From Mycoplasmopsis citelli (GTDB taxonomy: Bacteria; Bacillota_I; Bacilli_A; Mycoplasmatales; Metamycoplasmataceae): a stretch of DNA of 64,000 nt. Made by a program: the position numbers and the translations under genes. Below the pieces are notes generated by a model. That model worked only from the letters and a program-made list of their open reading frames with translations. It made no database searches and had not been told where the DNA came from. Of this stretch, positions 20,950 through 31,279 are shown one piece after another (the stretch's first letter is position 1; every line of letters starts with the position of its first letter). The DNA lies in the NCBI RefSeq assembly GCF_900660645.1, contig NZ_LR215036.1, positions 620,001-684,000 on the forward strand, read 5' to 3'.

Positions 20950-21076
20950 AATTGATTATTTTAGAAAGATAATATTGATTTTTGTGATTAGAAAATTATG
21001 AACAAATATTAAAACAAGCACTAGCTTGTTTTAATATTGCAAAATTGCTATAATTTTAAATAATGAGGTGTTTTAG

Positions 21077-21775
21077 ATGCACATAGCTATATCTTTATTT
21101 TTATTTGTATTACTTATACGTCGTCAATAATAGCATATACAATGGTAAGAAATTTTGAAAAATGACAATTTCACATTCGTTTAATTAATTTGTTATTTTT
21201 CAAAATTAAATTTAACAAAAATACTTGATATTTGGATGCTCTCTTAAAACAAGGGGTGGTTGAGCTTTTCAAAAAACAAAGCTGTATAGTAAAACTGTTT
21301 TGTTTGACTTGTTATTAAGAATTTTAATTTTAATTATTTTAACTATTATTCTGACTTTAAGTTATATTTTAAATTTTGTTATCGAACCAACAATTACATC
21401 TATAGTAGTTTTTATTGGACCAATTCCTGGAACTTTGACTTGAAGTGGATTTTTTTGTTTTTTATTTGTAAAAGTTATTCTTTCCAAAAAAGATTGAAAA
21501 AATACAATCTTTTTGATTTTAATCAAATTCAAGAAGTTAATAAAAAAACAAAAATTAATAATGCTTTTGATAAAGAAGACCAAGAATGCAAATTTACATG
21601 AATTTCTAAAAGTATAGTTTCTAAAAAATTATTAACATCATTATAAATTTATCGAAATTTAGAGGATGTAACAAAAGAGATTATGTACATTTATATATAC
21701 GATATTGATAATTTTAATGCACCTTATTTTGTGTTTGAACATAAAGAAATGCTCAGAAAATTTAAGGAATTGTAA
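21077..21775 (+). pseudogene. Array gene B3, degraded copy
   Basis: An ATG at 21077 opens only 17 codons before TAA. Downstream pieces of a type-B gene are visible in different frames: FNKNTWYLDALLKQG near 21207, hydrophobic stretches near 21300-21480, and the C-terminal EIMYIYIYDIDNFNAPYFV signature ending at 21775. Several stops and frame changes interrupt it, including TAA around 21643. The next gene, A3, begins on its stop (TAATG), preserving the B-A arrangement. Confidence 0.7.
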
Positions 21776-22487
21776 TGGATTTTATCGCTTGAAAATATCT
21801 ATCAGAGTTTGGCACTATATTTGGAATTAGTTTTTTTAATTTAGATATTTTTTCAGGAATTACCCCTCGTTTATTTTCTATATCCACAAAAAAATTTGAT
21901 GATAATCTAATTGATCTGAGTTTGGCAAAAGCAAATTTTGTTTTGGAAAATAATTTCAACGCTCATCCTTTCTTTATTAAGGGAATAGATTCTTTTGCTT
22001 ATTTAATAAAGAAAGTTAATTTCAAAATAATTTTAATAACTTTGTGAATTTTACTTCCTGCTTTAGGAGTAATAAGTTTTTTAATTTGAGCCTCATTAAA
22101 TCAAATTAATGACTTTGTTTTCGGAATGATAAGCTGAATAGTTAGTTGTTTTTCCTTGCTAATAGCAACATTTTTAATTCATTTAATTATTAAGAGATAT
22201 TTGAAAATTAAAAAAATAAAAAATTTATCTAAAAAGCTTGTTGCTAACTCCAAATTAAAACTTTTTGATTTTGATTTAGAAAAATATTCTAAGAATTTAA
22301 GCAATAAAAATGATCATGAAAAATTCTGACAAGAAAATTTAATGGAGACAAAAATCATTTAAGATATGTTACTTATTTAATGATTGTTTATTCAAATTAC
22401 AAAAATCAAAAATTTTATAATTCTTATTATCAGAAAAATGCTAGATATTTTTTAGAATATGAAAGCTATTATCAGAGATTTAAATAA
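21775..22487 (+). pseudogene. Array gene A3 with a one-base deletion
   Basis: The frame is good from ATG 21775 through TM1, FVLENNFNAHPFFIKGI, and two hydrophobic segments to about 22342, where TTAATGG stands in place of the expected TTAAATGG. The present frame ends at TAA 22360, but adding one base restores NGDK and the full type-A tail YVTYLMIVYSNYKNQKF to the stop at 22485-22487. A single A is missing, so this is a recent lesion, a switch or a sequence error. The truncated product keeps all membrane segments (195 residues). Confidence 0.7.
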
Positions 22488-22559
22488 AAATAAATATAAC
22501 TTTAACAATTATTTATAATATAAATATATTTATTTTAAAAAAAAGGGGGGGTGGAGTAA

Positions 22560-23261
22560 ATGGATATTGATTATTCTCTTATATATTTAGGAATAAGCTT
22601 ATCAATTTTTGTTTTAGGTTTTCCAAGCATGATATTTCTTCTTTTGAAAAATAAAAAAGATTTTAAATATGGTCGTATCCTTAACTTCTCTTATAAGAAA
22701 ATCTCTTTTTTATTTTCAATTAATATAAATTTAAACTTTAATAAAAGATTTTTAGACGGATATAGTGCAATTAAAAAACGAATAATTAAAAGCAATAAAA
22801 AGCTTTTATGAATTCTTTTATTATATACATTGATTTTTTTATTACAATTAATAGCATCGATTATTTTTATTGTTTTAGTTGAATTAAAATTATTTTATTT
22901 TATTATGCCTATTTTATTTGGTACTTTTGCTTTTATTTTTAATTTATATATTTTTAGTTTTAAGTTTAAAAGATTTGAAAAACTATTTGAAAAAATTTCT
23001 TTTAAAAATGAAAATTTAATTCCTATTTATTTTAAAAAAGGTAAAAGTAGAAAAGTCGATTTAAGAATTTTTGAATTTTATAACAATGAGGTGGTAAATT
23101 TATTAGAAATAATAAAGAGAGATCCTTCAGAATCTGTAAATATTCTTTATTTTATGGCTGCTGGAACAGAGTTTTTGCAAAGTAATTCAAGTTTTAATGA
23201 TCAAAACTACAGAACGGTTTATGCTAAAATTGATCAGTTAATCAACAAAAAGAACCAATAA
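22560..23261 (+). CDS. Array protein C3
   Basis: This 233-residue type-C membrane protein is intact. It has hydrophobic segments at ~10-28, ~82-104 and ~106-128, the loop ISFLFSININLNFNKRFLDGY, and the tail ILYFMAAGTEFLQSNSSFN. One Trp near residue 84 is TGA. It is preceded by an unusually G-rich leader (a run of seven G, then TGGAG) that serves as ribosome site. It is more diverged from C1 than C2 is. Function unknown. Confidence 0.75.
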
Positions 23262-23304
23262 ATTTATTGATAAAATTTAATTAAAAGGAAAAATTTAGGT
23301 TAGA

Positions 23305-24018
23305 ATGGCAGTCAAATTAAAAGATATTGTAATTATCTTATTTATTTTTTATGTTGTTGTAAAACAGATTTTAGTATACACAAAATTTTATTTTATGTGA
23401 AAGTTTTATATCCATTTAAGTGATTTGTGTTTTTGAAAGATAAAGCATAATCAAAATAAATGGTTTTTAGATTTGCCTTTAAAAAACGCAACTTGGACTT
23501 TATTAAGAAAAAATCAATATAACAAGAATTTAATTATGTTGAATTTAGCGCTTGATTTTATTATTAGTTCAATTATTCTTTTTATTGTTTTTTACATTAA
23601 AGTTAATGCAAATGAAAAATTTTTAGCATCAATAAGTGAAATATTTTTGTGAATTGCTATCGCAATTATTATAATAGAAGCATTCTTATCTGCAGTTGCT
23701 CTTTTTAAATTTTTTCAATTTAAAAAATATGTTCAAGAGCAAAATCTTTTTGACTTTAAAAAACTTCGCCCTTGAAAAAACACCAAATCACTTTACATGC
23801 AAAAGACAAATAATGCTTTTACAATTGTTACAAAAGAAATTTTTAAACCTAAAGTTAAAACTTTTATTTTAAACGAAACAATTGTACAACGTTTTTTAGG
23901 ACTTCAAACTAAAGAGCTAATGTATATTTACATATATGATATTAATAATTTCTATGCTCCTTATTTTGTGTTTGAACATAAACAAATGCTAATAAATTAT
24001 AAGGAAGCACAATGATAG
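23305..24018 (+). CDS. Array protein B4
   Basis: This 237-residue type-B membrane protein has an N-terminal hydrophobic segment, the loop HNQNKWFLDLPLKNATWTL, central hydrophobic stretches at ~80-135, and the signature LMYIYIYDI, APYFVFEHKQ and NYKEAQW. The closing Trp is TGA, overlapped by the A4 start (ATGATAG, 7 bases). Function unknown. Confidence 0.75.
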
Positions 24019-24809
24019 ATTTTAGTTATTTGAAAAGCATAATTATCATCATAGATATTGGAATGATTATATATTCAATAGTAAATTTGTCGTTTCTTTG
24101 ATGATTAAAAATTGAAAACACTTTAGTTGAAATATCGTTTCAAAAAACAGATTTTGTTTTACTAAATAAAAGTAAAGTTCATCCTTTCTTTTTAGCGGGT
24201 ATTGAAAGCGTTATTTTGATAGTTAAAAATAGCAACAAAAAACTAATTTACCAAAAAATGCCAGATTTTTTATTTTTTATTTTTTTTGTAATTTTATTTC
24301 GAATTAACGGATTTAATCAATCGGCTTTAGAATTTACTCACTTATTTTTATTTATTATTTGAGCATTTTTTGGATCACTAATGCTAGTGTTAATCTTTCT
24401 GAGAAATATGAAAATAAACAAATTATTAAAAGTATCCAAAAAAATAATAGTTAATAAACAAGCTCCATTATTTAATTTAAAAATCAGCGCCGATCCAAAT
24501 GAAATCTTATACCATAGTGGTGCTGTTGCTAATATTGAAAATTTTAACTGAAGTTCTTCAAGTATAACAAATGATAAAAATTTAATAGATTCTTCAACTA
24601 ATTATGAAAATTATAAAATCAACATTGAAAAACTACTCTTAAATCGAGATATTCTTTCTTATAAATTAAATGGTAACAAACAACAAGCAAGGTATATTCA
24701 TTACTTAATGGTTGCATATTCAGATGATGAAATGCAAGAATTTTATAATCCTCTTTACGAAGATAACATCAAATATTTTTTGGAACTAGAGCAATATTAT
24801 TCAAATTAA
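24012..24809 (+). CDS. Array protein A4
   Basis: This 265-residue type-A protein starts within the end of B4. It has TM1 at ~8-32, FVLLNKSKVHPFFLAGI, two hydrophobic segments at ~82-138, HSGAVANIENFN, KLLLNRDIL and the tail ARYIHYLMVAYSDDEMQEF. The tail is slightly altered from the usual YSNYKNEEF. Several Trp are TGA. Function unknown. Confidence 0.75.
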
Positions 24810-24894
24810 AACAAGTGATGGCTTCATTTTTAGATAATAAAAGTTTTTTTAAGTAAACAATTGTATTATTTTTCATGCAAGAAATTATTTTAAT

Positions 24895-24918
24895 TTAAAA
24901 GATAATTTAGGATAATTA
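24895..24918 (+). other. Remnant of a D-gene 3' end before B5
   Basis: The bases just upstream of B5 read AAAGATAATTTAGGATAA, which is the same as the coding end of D3 and, with one change, of D1 (KEDNLG then stop). No other D sequence is present. A second, weaker copy (AATCTAAGATAATT) precedes B6. This suggests that D genes once preceded these B-A pairs and were deleted, or that this stretch travels with B. Confidence 0.5.
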
Positions 24919-24922
24919 AAAA

Positions 24923-25642
24923 ATGAATGACTCTGTTTTTATAATTTCGCTTGTTCTTATTTTAACTTATGGTTCATATGCAATATTATTTTTGTTTAAA
25001 TATTCTGATATTTTAGGAAAATGAAAATTTCTTTTATTTTTAGTTAATCTTTTCTTAGAAAAAAATAAATTTAACAAAAAAATTTGAACATTAGATAAGA
25101 AATTAGTTCAAGGTGTTTTAGATCTATATAGAAAAACTCAATACTATAAAAGATATATAATACTTGACTGATTTTTTCATTTAACATTAATAATTTCTGT
25201 GCTAGTTGCATGATTAATTAGTCATATAGCTTATGAATATAGTTTCTATGGACAAGATTTAGTTGCTCCTTTAATAATATTTACACTACCTCTTTGATGA
25301 TTTATTTTTTTAAGTGTTATTCTAAATAAATTTTCTAAATTTAAAAAAGTAATATTAAAAAGTAATGCTTTTGATTTAAACAATATAGAACCTTTGCGCA
25401 GAGAAAAATTAAATCATTTTAAAAAAGCTGGCAAATCTTTTTTAATGAGAAATAGAGGTATTTTTTTATTAAAAACTAAAACTTTTATAATAAATGAAAA
25501 CAATATTAAAGAATTTTTATCCAATCATATTAAATCAATTATGTATATTTATATTTACGACATAAAAAACCCTAAAGCTCCATATTTTGTGTATGAAAAC
25601 GAAAAAATGATTCAAAATTACGAGGAAATAAAATGGGATTAA
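24923..25642 (+). CDS. Array protein B5
   Basis: This 239-residue type-B membrane protein has TM1 at ~7-26, the loop FNKKIWTLDKKLVQG, a WFFHLTLIISVLVAWLI segment, a second one around PLWWFIFLSVIL, and the signature SIMYIYIYDI, APYFVYENEK, NYEEIKWD. Its upstream leader reads like the last codons of a D gene (see separate remnant). It overlaps A5 by 10 bases. Function unknown. Confidence 0.75.
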
Positions 25643-26442
25643 CTTTTTTAATTTATGTTTTGGTTTTTGCTATATCTTTTTTAATTTTTATCATTGATAA
25701 TTTTTTAATTTATTACACAAGATCAAAAATATTTGAAAACCAAATAGCTATTATTTCCATTAAAAAAATTGATTTTGTATTTAAAAATAAAATAAAAGTT
25801 CATGATCTCTTTGTCAATTCAATTTTTTCGGTTTTGTCAATAATAAAAAATAGTAATAAAAAAATTATTTTTCAAAACTTTTTTGTTTTTCTCTATTTTA
25901 TTGGAACAGTAATTTTTTTAATTTTTGGATATATATATGATTTTTATATAGATCCTTTTTCAAGTTTAATTTTAGTATTTGAAGTTTTTTGAATAATAAA
26001 ATTTTTTTATTTGCTTTATTTTATGTTTTCCAGATTTGCTATAACCAAAAAATTAAAAATCATAAGTAAAGAGCTAATTATTAAATCTGATATTAATTTA
26101 TTTGATTTGAAAATTGAGCAAAAAGATGTTTTAAAAATAGAACACATTGGATCTTTTGAAAATATTGAAAGTGATAATTATTTTTTGCATTCACTTATAT
26201 TTGATTTTTCGACATATAAAGACTATAAAATAAGAAAAAATAGTGATTTATTTAAAAATGACAAACAAAAATTTTTATTAAATAGAGATCTTTTACTTTA
26301 TAAATTTAATCAAAACAAAGAGCAAGCACGACATATTCACTATTTAATGGTGGTTTATTCCAATTATAAAAATGAAGAATTTTACAATCCAAATTATGAA
26401 GATAATATGCGATATTTTTTAGAGCTTGAAAAGTTTTATTAA
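25633..26442 (+). CDS. Array protein A5
   Basis: This 269-residue type-A protein has TM1 at ~5-26, FVFKNKIKVHDLFVNSI, hydrophobic segments at ~78-130, HIGSFENIESDN, KFLLNRDLL and the tail ARHIHYLMVVYSNYKNEEF. The 3' 130 bases are almost identical to those of A6 and A7. It overlaps B5 by 10 bases. One Trp (25990) is TGA. Function unknown. Confidence 0.75.
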
Positions 26443-26481
26443 AAAGAAAACAAATCAAAATAATCTAAGATAATTAAATAT

Positions 26482-27198
26482 ATGGATGATTACATTTTAA
26501 TAATTTCAATTTCAATTTTGATAATTTTTTTCTTATATGCAAATTTATTTCTATTCAAACATAGCAATCTAATAGGAAAATGAAAATTTATGATATTTTT
26601 ACTTGATCTTTGATTTGAAAAAACTAAAATTAACCAAAATAAGTGAATTTTAGATCGAAAACTAAATAAAGCAACTTTAGATTTATTTAAAAAAATTCAA
26701 TATTATAAAAAATATATTTGAATTGATTGGTCTTTCAATCTTACTTTAATTCTTGCGACTGCAATTTTATGATATATTGATGATATTATTTTAAAATCAT
26801 ATTTTCTAGCTCATGACATTTTTGCACCAATTATAATCTTTACTGCCCCTCTTTGATGACTTATTTTTTTAACTTTATTTTTGCATAAAATCAATAAATT
26901 TAAAAAAGAAATTATTAAACATCAAATATTTGATTGAGAAAATATTGAAAAGTTAAAAAAAGAAGAAAAAATAAAATTAGATGATAATGGTGTAAATTTT
27001 GCTTTTGTTGGTAAAAAAATCTTTTCAAAAAAAGCTAAAATTTTTGTAATAAGTGAAAAAATGATTAAATATTTTTTAGGAAAAGAAGCAAAATCAATTA
27101 TGTACATTTATGTGTATGACATCAGTAATTATAAAGCCACATATTTTGTGTACGATAATCAAAAAATAATTGAAAACTATAAGGAAATTCAATGATAA
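26482..27198 (+). CDS. Array protein B6
   Basis: This 238-residue type-B membrane protein resembles B5 closely: TM1 at ~7-25, INQNKWILDRKLNKATLDL, WSFNLTLILATAILWYI, PLWWLIFLTLFL, then SIMYIYVYDI, ATYFVYDNQK and NYKEIQW. APYF is changed to ATYF here. The final TGA Trp overlaps the start of A6 by 7 bases. Function unknown. Confidence 0.75.
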
Positions 27199-28021
27199 GC
27201 AGTTATGTTTTATCAAATATAGTTTTTTTATTTGCTTTTATAGTTTTAACAATTGATATTATAATAATCTTTCTTCTTTGATGAAGAACTTTCGAAAATC
27301 ATATCTTAACTATTGTTATTAAAAAAACTAAGTTTGCTTCAAAGAATAAAATAAATGTTTCTTCACTTTTTCTAAAATCTATTAGTAGTGTTTTTAGTAT
27401 TGTAAAAAGAGGTAACATAAAAATTTTTGCTCAAACTTTTTTCCAATTTTTATTTTTTATATTTTTATTTATTTTTCTGTTTTTAACAAGGCATGAAGAT
27501 TCTTGAGAAAAACCATTTTATTATCCTGCGTGATGAATTGTTGGGTTTTGATTTTTGCGTTTTAGTTATTTAATTTATTTTATACTTAAAAGATTTTTTA
27601 GGGTTAATAAACTAAAAAAATAGTTAAAAATCTTGTTGTTGATACAAAAACTAAATTATTTGATATAGACCTAAAACCAAAAGATATTCTCGAAATTAAT
27701 CACAATGCTTCTTTTGAAAATATTGAAGGATTTGATTATTTTTTATATTCTATAAAGTGAGATTGAGTGATTTTTAATACCTACTTTCCATTTAAAAAAG
27801 ATAACTTGTTTAAAAAGGACAAACAAAAATTTTTATTAAATAGAGATATTTTATTTCATAAATTTAATCAAAACAAAGAGCAAGCTCGACACATTCACTA
27901 TTTAATGGTGGTTTATTCCAATTATAAAAATGAAGAATTTTACAATCCAAATTATGAAGATAACATGCGATATTTTTTAGAGCTGGAAAAATATCATTCA
28001 AATGATAAAAATAAGCTTTAA
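27192..28021 (+). pseudogene. Array gene A6 with frameshift at an A7 tract
   Basis: The frame runs from ATG 27192 through TM1, FASKNKINVSSLFLKSI and two membrane segments, then hits TAG at 27621 right after seven A (27614-27620). With eight A the frame would continue as KLKKIVKNL and on through KFLLNRDIL to the type-A tail ARHIHYLMVVYSNYKNEEF and the stop at 28019-28021. The downstream part is fully conserved, so the lesion is recent, switchable or a read error. The present product would be 143 residues with membrane segments only. Confidence 0.7.
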
Positions 28022-28036
28022 ATAAGCTTATTTTTT
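28009..28036 (+). terminator. Terminator overlapping the A6 stop codon
   Basis: AAATAAGCTT pairs with AAGCTTATTT around the loop TAAAT, followed by more T. The stop codon lies in the loop. The same hairpin is found at the end of A7. Confidence 0.8.
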
Positions 28037-28063
28037 AAAAAAGGATAGAAAATAATTAAGTTG

Positions 28064-28118
28064 TGATATGAACCCCAAAAGTTGGACATTAAAATCCAAA
28101 ATTAAGGGGTTCATATCA
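28064..28118. mobile_element. 55-base inverted-repeat element, copy 1
   Basis: The element is bounded by perfect 13-base inverted ends (TGATATGAACCCC and its complement) with an inner GTTGGA/TCCAA pair. The TGxxxTGAACCCCxxAAGTTGGAC pattern resembles the ends of IS3-family elements joined with no transposase between them. A second 55-base copy, about 87% identical by eye, lies at 45055. It carries no gene. It may be a minimal non-autonomous element or a structured RNA/terminator. Confidence 0.45.
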
Positions 28119-28290
28119 TTTTGATTATATTAAGGTTATTTTATTTATTGACTTTTCAAAAAATGGTACTACAAATGAAAATAAAAAATCTTCTACATTT
28201 TATAAAATCTAAAAATTGAACCATATTTTTGTCATTTTTCTTATAAAATAAAATTATTAAAATAAATCAAAAAACTATCAGAGGATAAAA

Positions 28291-29691
28291 ATGAAAAATA
28301 TATTTTTGAAAATCGGAGAGCCTGTTGCTAACGTTACTCAACTTTCTTCGATTGTAGCAAATAATATTGATACAAGTAATATTTCTAAAATTCAGCAAAA
28401 TAAAAAAGTTATTGATTATAAATTTCTGAGAAAACTAGGTAACGAATTGCAAAATCAAAATAGAGATTTAATTGATAAATTTACAAATTTAATGCTAGAT
28501 AAAAAAATATCAGGAACAAAAGTTGCAGAAAATTTACAAAAAGATGATTTAAAAGCATTTTCAAAAACTCTTTTAACAAAATTATTAAAAGAAAATAAAA
28601 TTTCACAAGAAGATTACAATAAGTATATTAATACACCCATTTCTGATAGTATGTTTGAAAATTTCAAAAGGGAGTTTAAAAAATATTCTATACAAACAAA
28701 AAAAGAAGTTATCGTTAAATATTCGTCCAAAAAATTTAAAGATAGTTTAAAAAGAGTCACAATAGATTATGCAAATTCTTATAAATTAAACATTATAGAT
28801 GGTGAAATAAATTCCAAAAAAATCTCACTTGAATTTAATAATTTAGAGAAAAAAGCTAAAGAAATAATTAAACTTCGAAATGAAATCAAAAACAACTTGA
28901 AATATTGAACTGAAGTTAAACGTGATTACGTTGCGGCAAATATTGGTTTGGGAATTAGTTCATTTTTTGTGGGGATTTTTTCTATATTTGCACCAGTTTT
29001 AGTTTTAGGGAGTTTGGCATTAACAACTGCTGCATTCCTTATAAGTCAAAAAATTAATGAAATTAATTATAATATCGAAATTGCAGATCTAAAAGTAAAA
29101 TATTACGGTTCTTTAATTTCACAAACAGACGATCCAATAACTGCCTTAAAAATATTACACGGCAATATATGGGCAGCTGGTTCTGCAGAATCTTCTTTAA
29201 TATCACTTGCCTCACAAATTGCAAAAAAAGTAGGTAAACCTCAAAATTGAGGTGTATTAAAATTCTTAGGTGATTTTTTCTCAAAAAAGAAGTTTATAGC
29301 TTTTGCAGCAATTAATGATGCTATTGAAGTTGGTTTTAATAGCCATGAATTATATTTAACAAATCAAAGAATAGCGTATATTAACAAAAAAGAAAAAGAA
29401 ATTAATAATTCATTAAGCGAAATATATCAAAGAATTGAAGAGCTAAAAAAATACAATTGAGTGGTAATTAATGAAACTGAACAAACTGATTTTTACTGAA
29501 ATGGAGGAAGAGGTGGAAAAAACTTAGTTTTTAAAAACCTTCAAACAGGTGAAATAAAAACAATTAATGAATTACTCAAATATAGTGATTTTGAATTAAG
29601 AGCTCAAGGCCTTCAAAAAGTTTATGATCACAAAAAAGGTTTTTATATTAGAAAAATTAAAAATTCTTCAAAAGAAGATAATTTAGGATAA
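28291..29691 (+). CDS. Array protein D3
   Basis: This 466-residue type-D protein has the N-terminus MKNIFLKIGEPVANVTQLSS, Lys-rich helices, a hydrophobic hairpin at ~212-255 (YVAANIGLGISSFFVGIFSIF, split by AP), an AAINDAIEVGF segment, NKKEKEINN, and the C-terminal NETEQTDFYWNGGRGG motif near residue 393, ending KEDNLG. A TTGACT-like element and TATAAAAT lie upstream, with AGAGGAT before the ATG. It is followed after 3 bases by B7. Function unknown. Confidence 0.75.
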
Positions 29692-29694
29692 AAT

Positions 29695-30396
29695 TTGCTT
29701 ATTTTATACATAATATTGTTAATTGTTTATTTCGGAATTAGAATTATCTTTGTGAGTATAAAACATTTTTCAAGGTGAAAGTTTTTTGACTGTTTAATTA
29801 AACTTTCTCTTCTTAAAATAAAACATAATCAAGAAACTTGATATTTAGATAACAATTTTAAAAAAAGCATAAATATTTTTCTATCAAAAATTAAGTACAA
29901 CAAAAAGATTCTTTGCATAAATTTTCTATTTGATTTTTCTGTTAATTTAGTTTTTATTACAGTTTTCTTGATCTTAAGTACAAGTTTTAAAAGTGAGCAA
30001 GATTTTTATTTAAAATACACATTTTTCATAATTAATTTCTCTTTGTTTATTTGGTATTTCGCGTTTTTGAAGTTTTTTTATGTGTTTTGATATTTTCAAA
30101 AAGAGATCAAAAAACTCAATGTTTTTGTATTTGATAAAATCAAAGAAATTAAAAATCCTAAAATATTTCTTAATCAAAGACCTGGAAAAAAGTTTTTATT
30201 TACAACGCAAAAAATATTATTTAAGAAAATAGAATCCTTTATTTTAATTGAAAAAAATATCAAATATTTCTTAGGTAAAAACTCAAAAACAATTATGTAC
30301 ATTTACATATATGATATAAATAACTTTAAAGCTCCATATTTTGTATTTGAACATCAAAAGATGATAAAAAATTATGGAGAAGCAAAATGGGACTAA
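29695..30396 (+). CDS. Array protein B7
   Basis: This 233-residue type-B membrane protein has no ATG near its beginning; TTG at 29695, 4 bases after the D3 stop, is the only start that keeps the N-terminal membrane segment. The loop HNQETWYLDNNFKKS, central hydrophobic segments, and TIMYIYIYDI, APYFVFEHQK, NYGEAKWD identify the family. It overlaps A7 by 10 bases. Function unknown. Confidence 0.7.
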
Positions 30397-31214
30397 ATAA
30401 TATAGCTCTAATAACGATAATTATTTTATTTGAATTGATTTTTTTATGAATTTTATTTTCAGAAGTTTTTTCTTTTCTATTTAAAAAAATAGAAAACATT
30501 TGAATTAAAATAGCTATAAAAAAGATTAAATTTATATTAAAAAATAATTTACATCCACATTTTTTAATTAAAGAAGCTATTTTATCTATTGCTATAAATA
30601 CCAAAAAAACTAACAAAAAGATAATTTTAAAAATTCTTTTTTCTAGTCCTTATTTTATTTTTGTTTTTATATTTATTATTAAAATCAATGATTTTCAAGG
30701 ACATTTTTCTCAAATAATACAATTAATTTTCTTTAGTATATGGGCAATAGTATCAATTTTTTTCTTATTATTTACATTTTTTAGATATATAAAAATAAAA
30801 CAAATGCTAAATATTAAAAGAAAAATAATTTTTCAAAAAGATGCTAAATTATTTGATATTCATTTATCTAGAAAATTATTAGAACAAATAAATCATACTG
30901 GTTCTGTCGAAAATATTGAAATCACTTTTTCTTCAATGGAAGAAATATATGAGAATCGAGATATAAGATTTTTGCTTTTTGAATTAAAACCAAAAAGTTT
31001 ATTTAAAAATAAAAAACAAAATATTTTACTTAATAGAGACATTATTTATTATAAACTTAACGGAAACAAAGAGCAAGCTCGACATATTCACTATTTAATG
31101 GTGGTTTATTCTAATTATAAAGATGAAGAATTTTACAATCCAAATTATGAAAATAACATGCGATATTTTTTAGAGCTGGAAAAATACCATTCAAATGACA
31201 AAAATAAGCTTTAA
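30387..31214 (+). CDS. Array protein A7
   Basis: This 275-residue type-A protein closes the main array. It has TM1 at ~8-28, FILKNNLHPHFLIKEAI, two hydrophobic segments at ~78-130, HTGSVENIEITF, NILLNRDII and the tail ARHIHYLMVVYSNYKDEEF, ending SNDKNKL. The last 150 bases and the terminator are nearly the same as in A6, pointing to recent gene conversion. Function unknown. Confidence 0.75.
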
Positions 31215-31228
31215 AAAAGCTTATTTTT
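31201..31228 (+). terminator. Terminator overlapping the A7 stop codon
   Basis: AAAATAAGCTT pairs with AAGCTTATTTTT; the stop TAA sits in the loop. It marks the right end of the main array. Confidence 0.8.
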
Positions 31229-31279
31229 GTTTATCCACATTTTTATAATAAATTGGGTATTTTTAATATAATTATTTAA

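Noticed and set aside
12003-31214. Integrative conjugative element or prophage
   Set aside because: No integrase, relaxase, TraE/TraG-like ATPase, capsid or terminase genes are seen; the island consists only of paralogous membrane and D genes.
31228-31236. TTATCCACA-like DnaA box after A7
   Set aside because: A single box without a cluster, dnaA or AT-rich unwinding context is not evidence for an origin.
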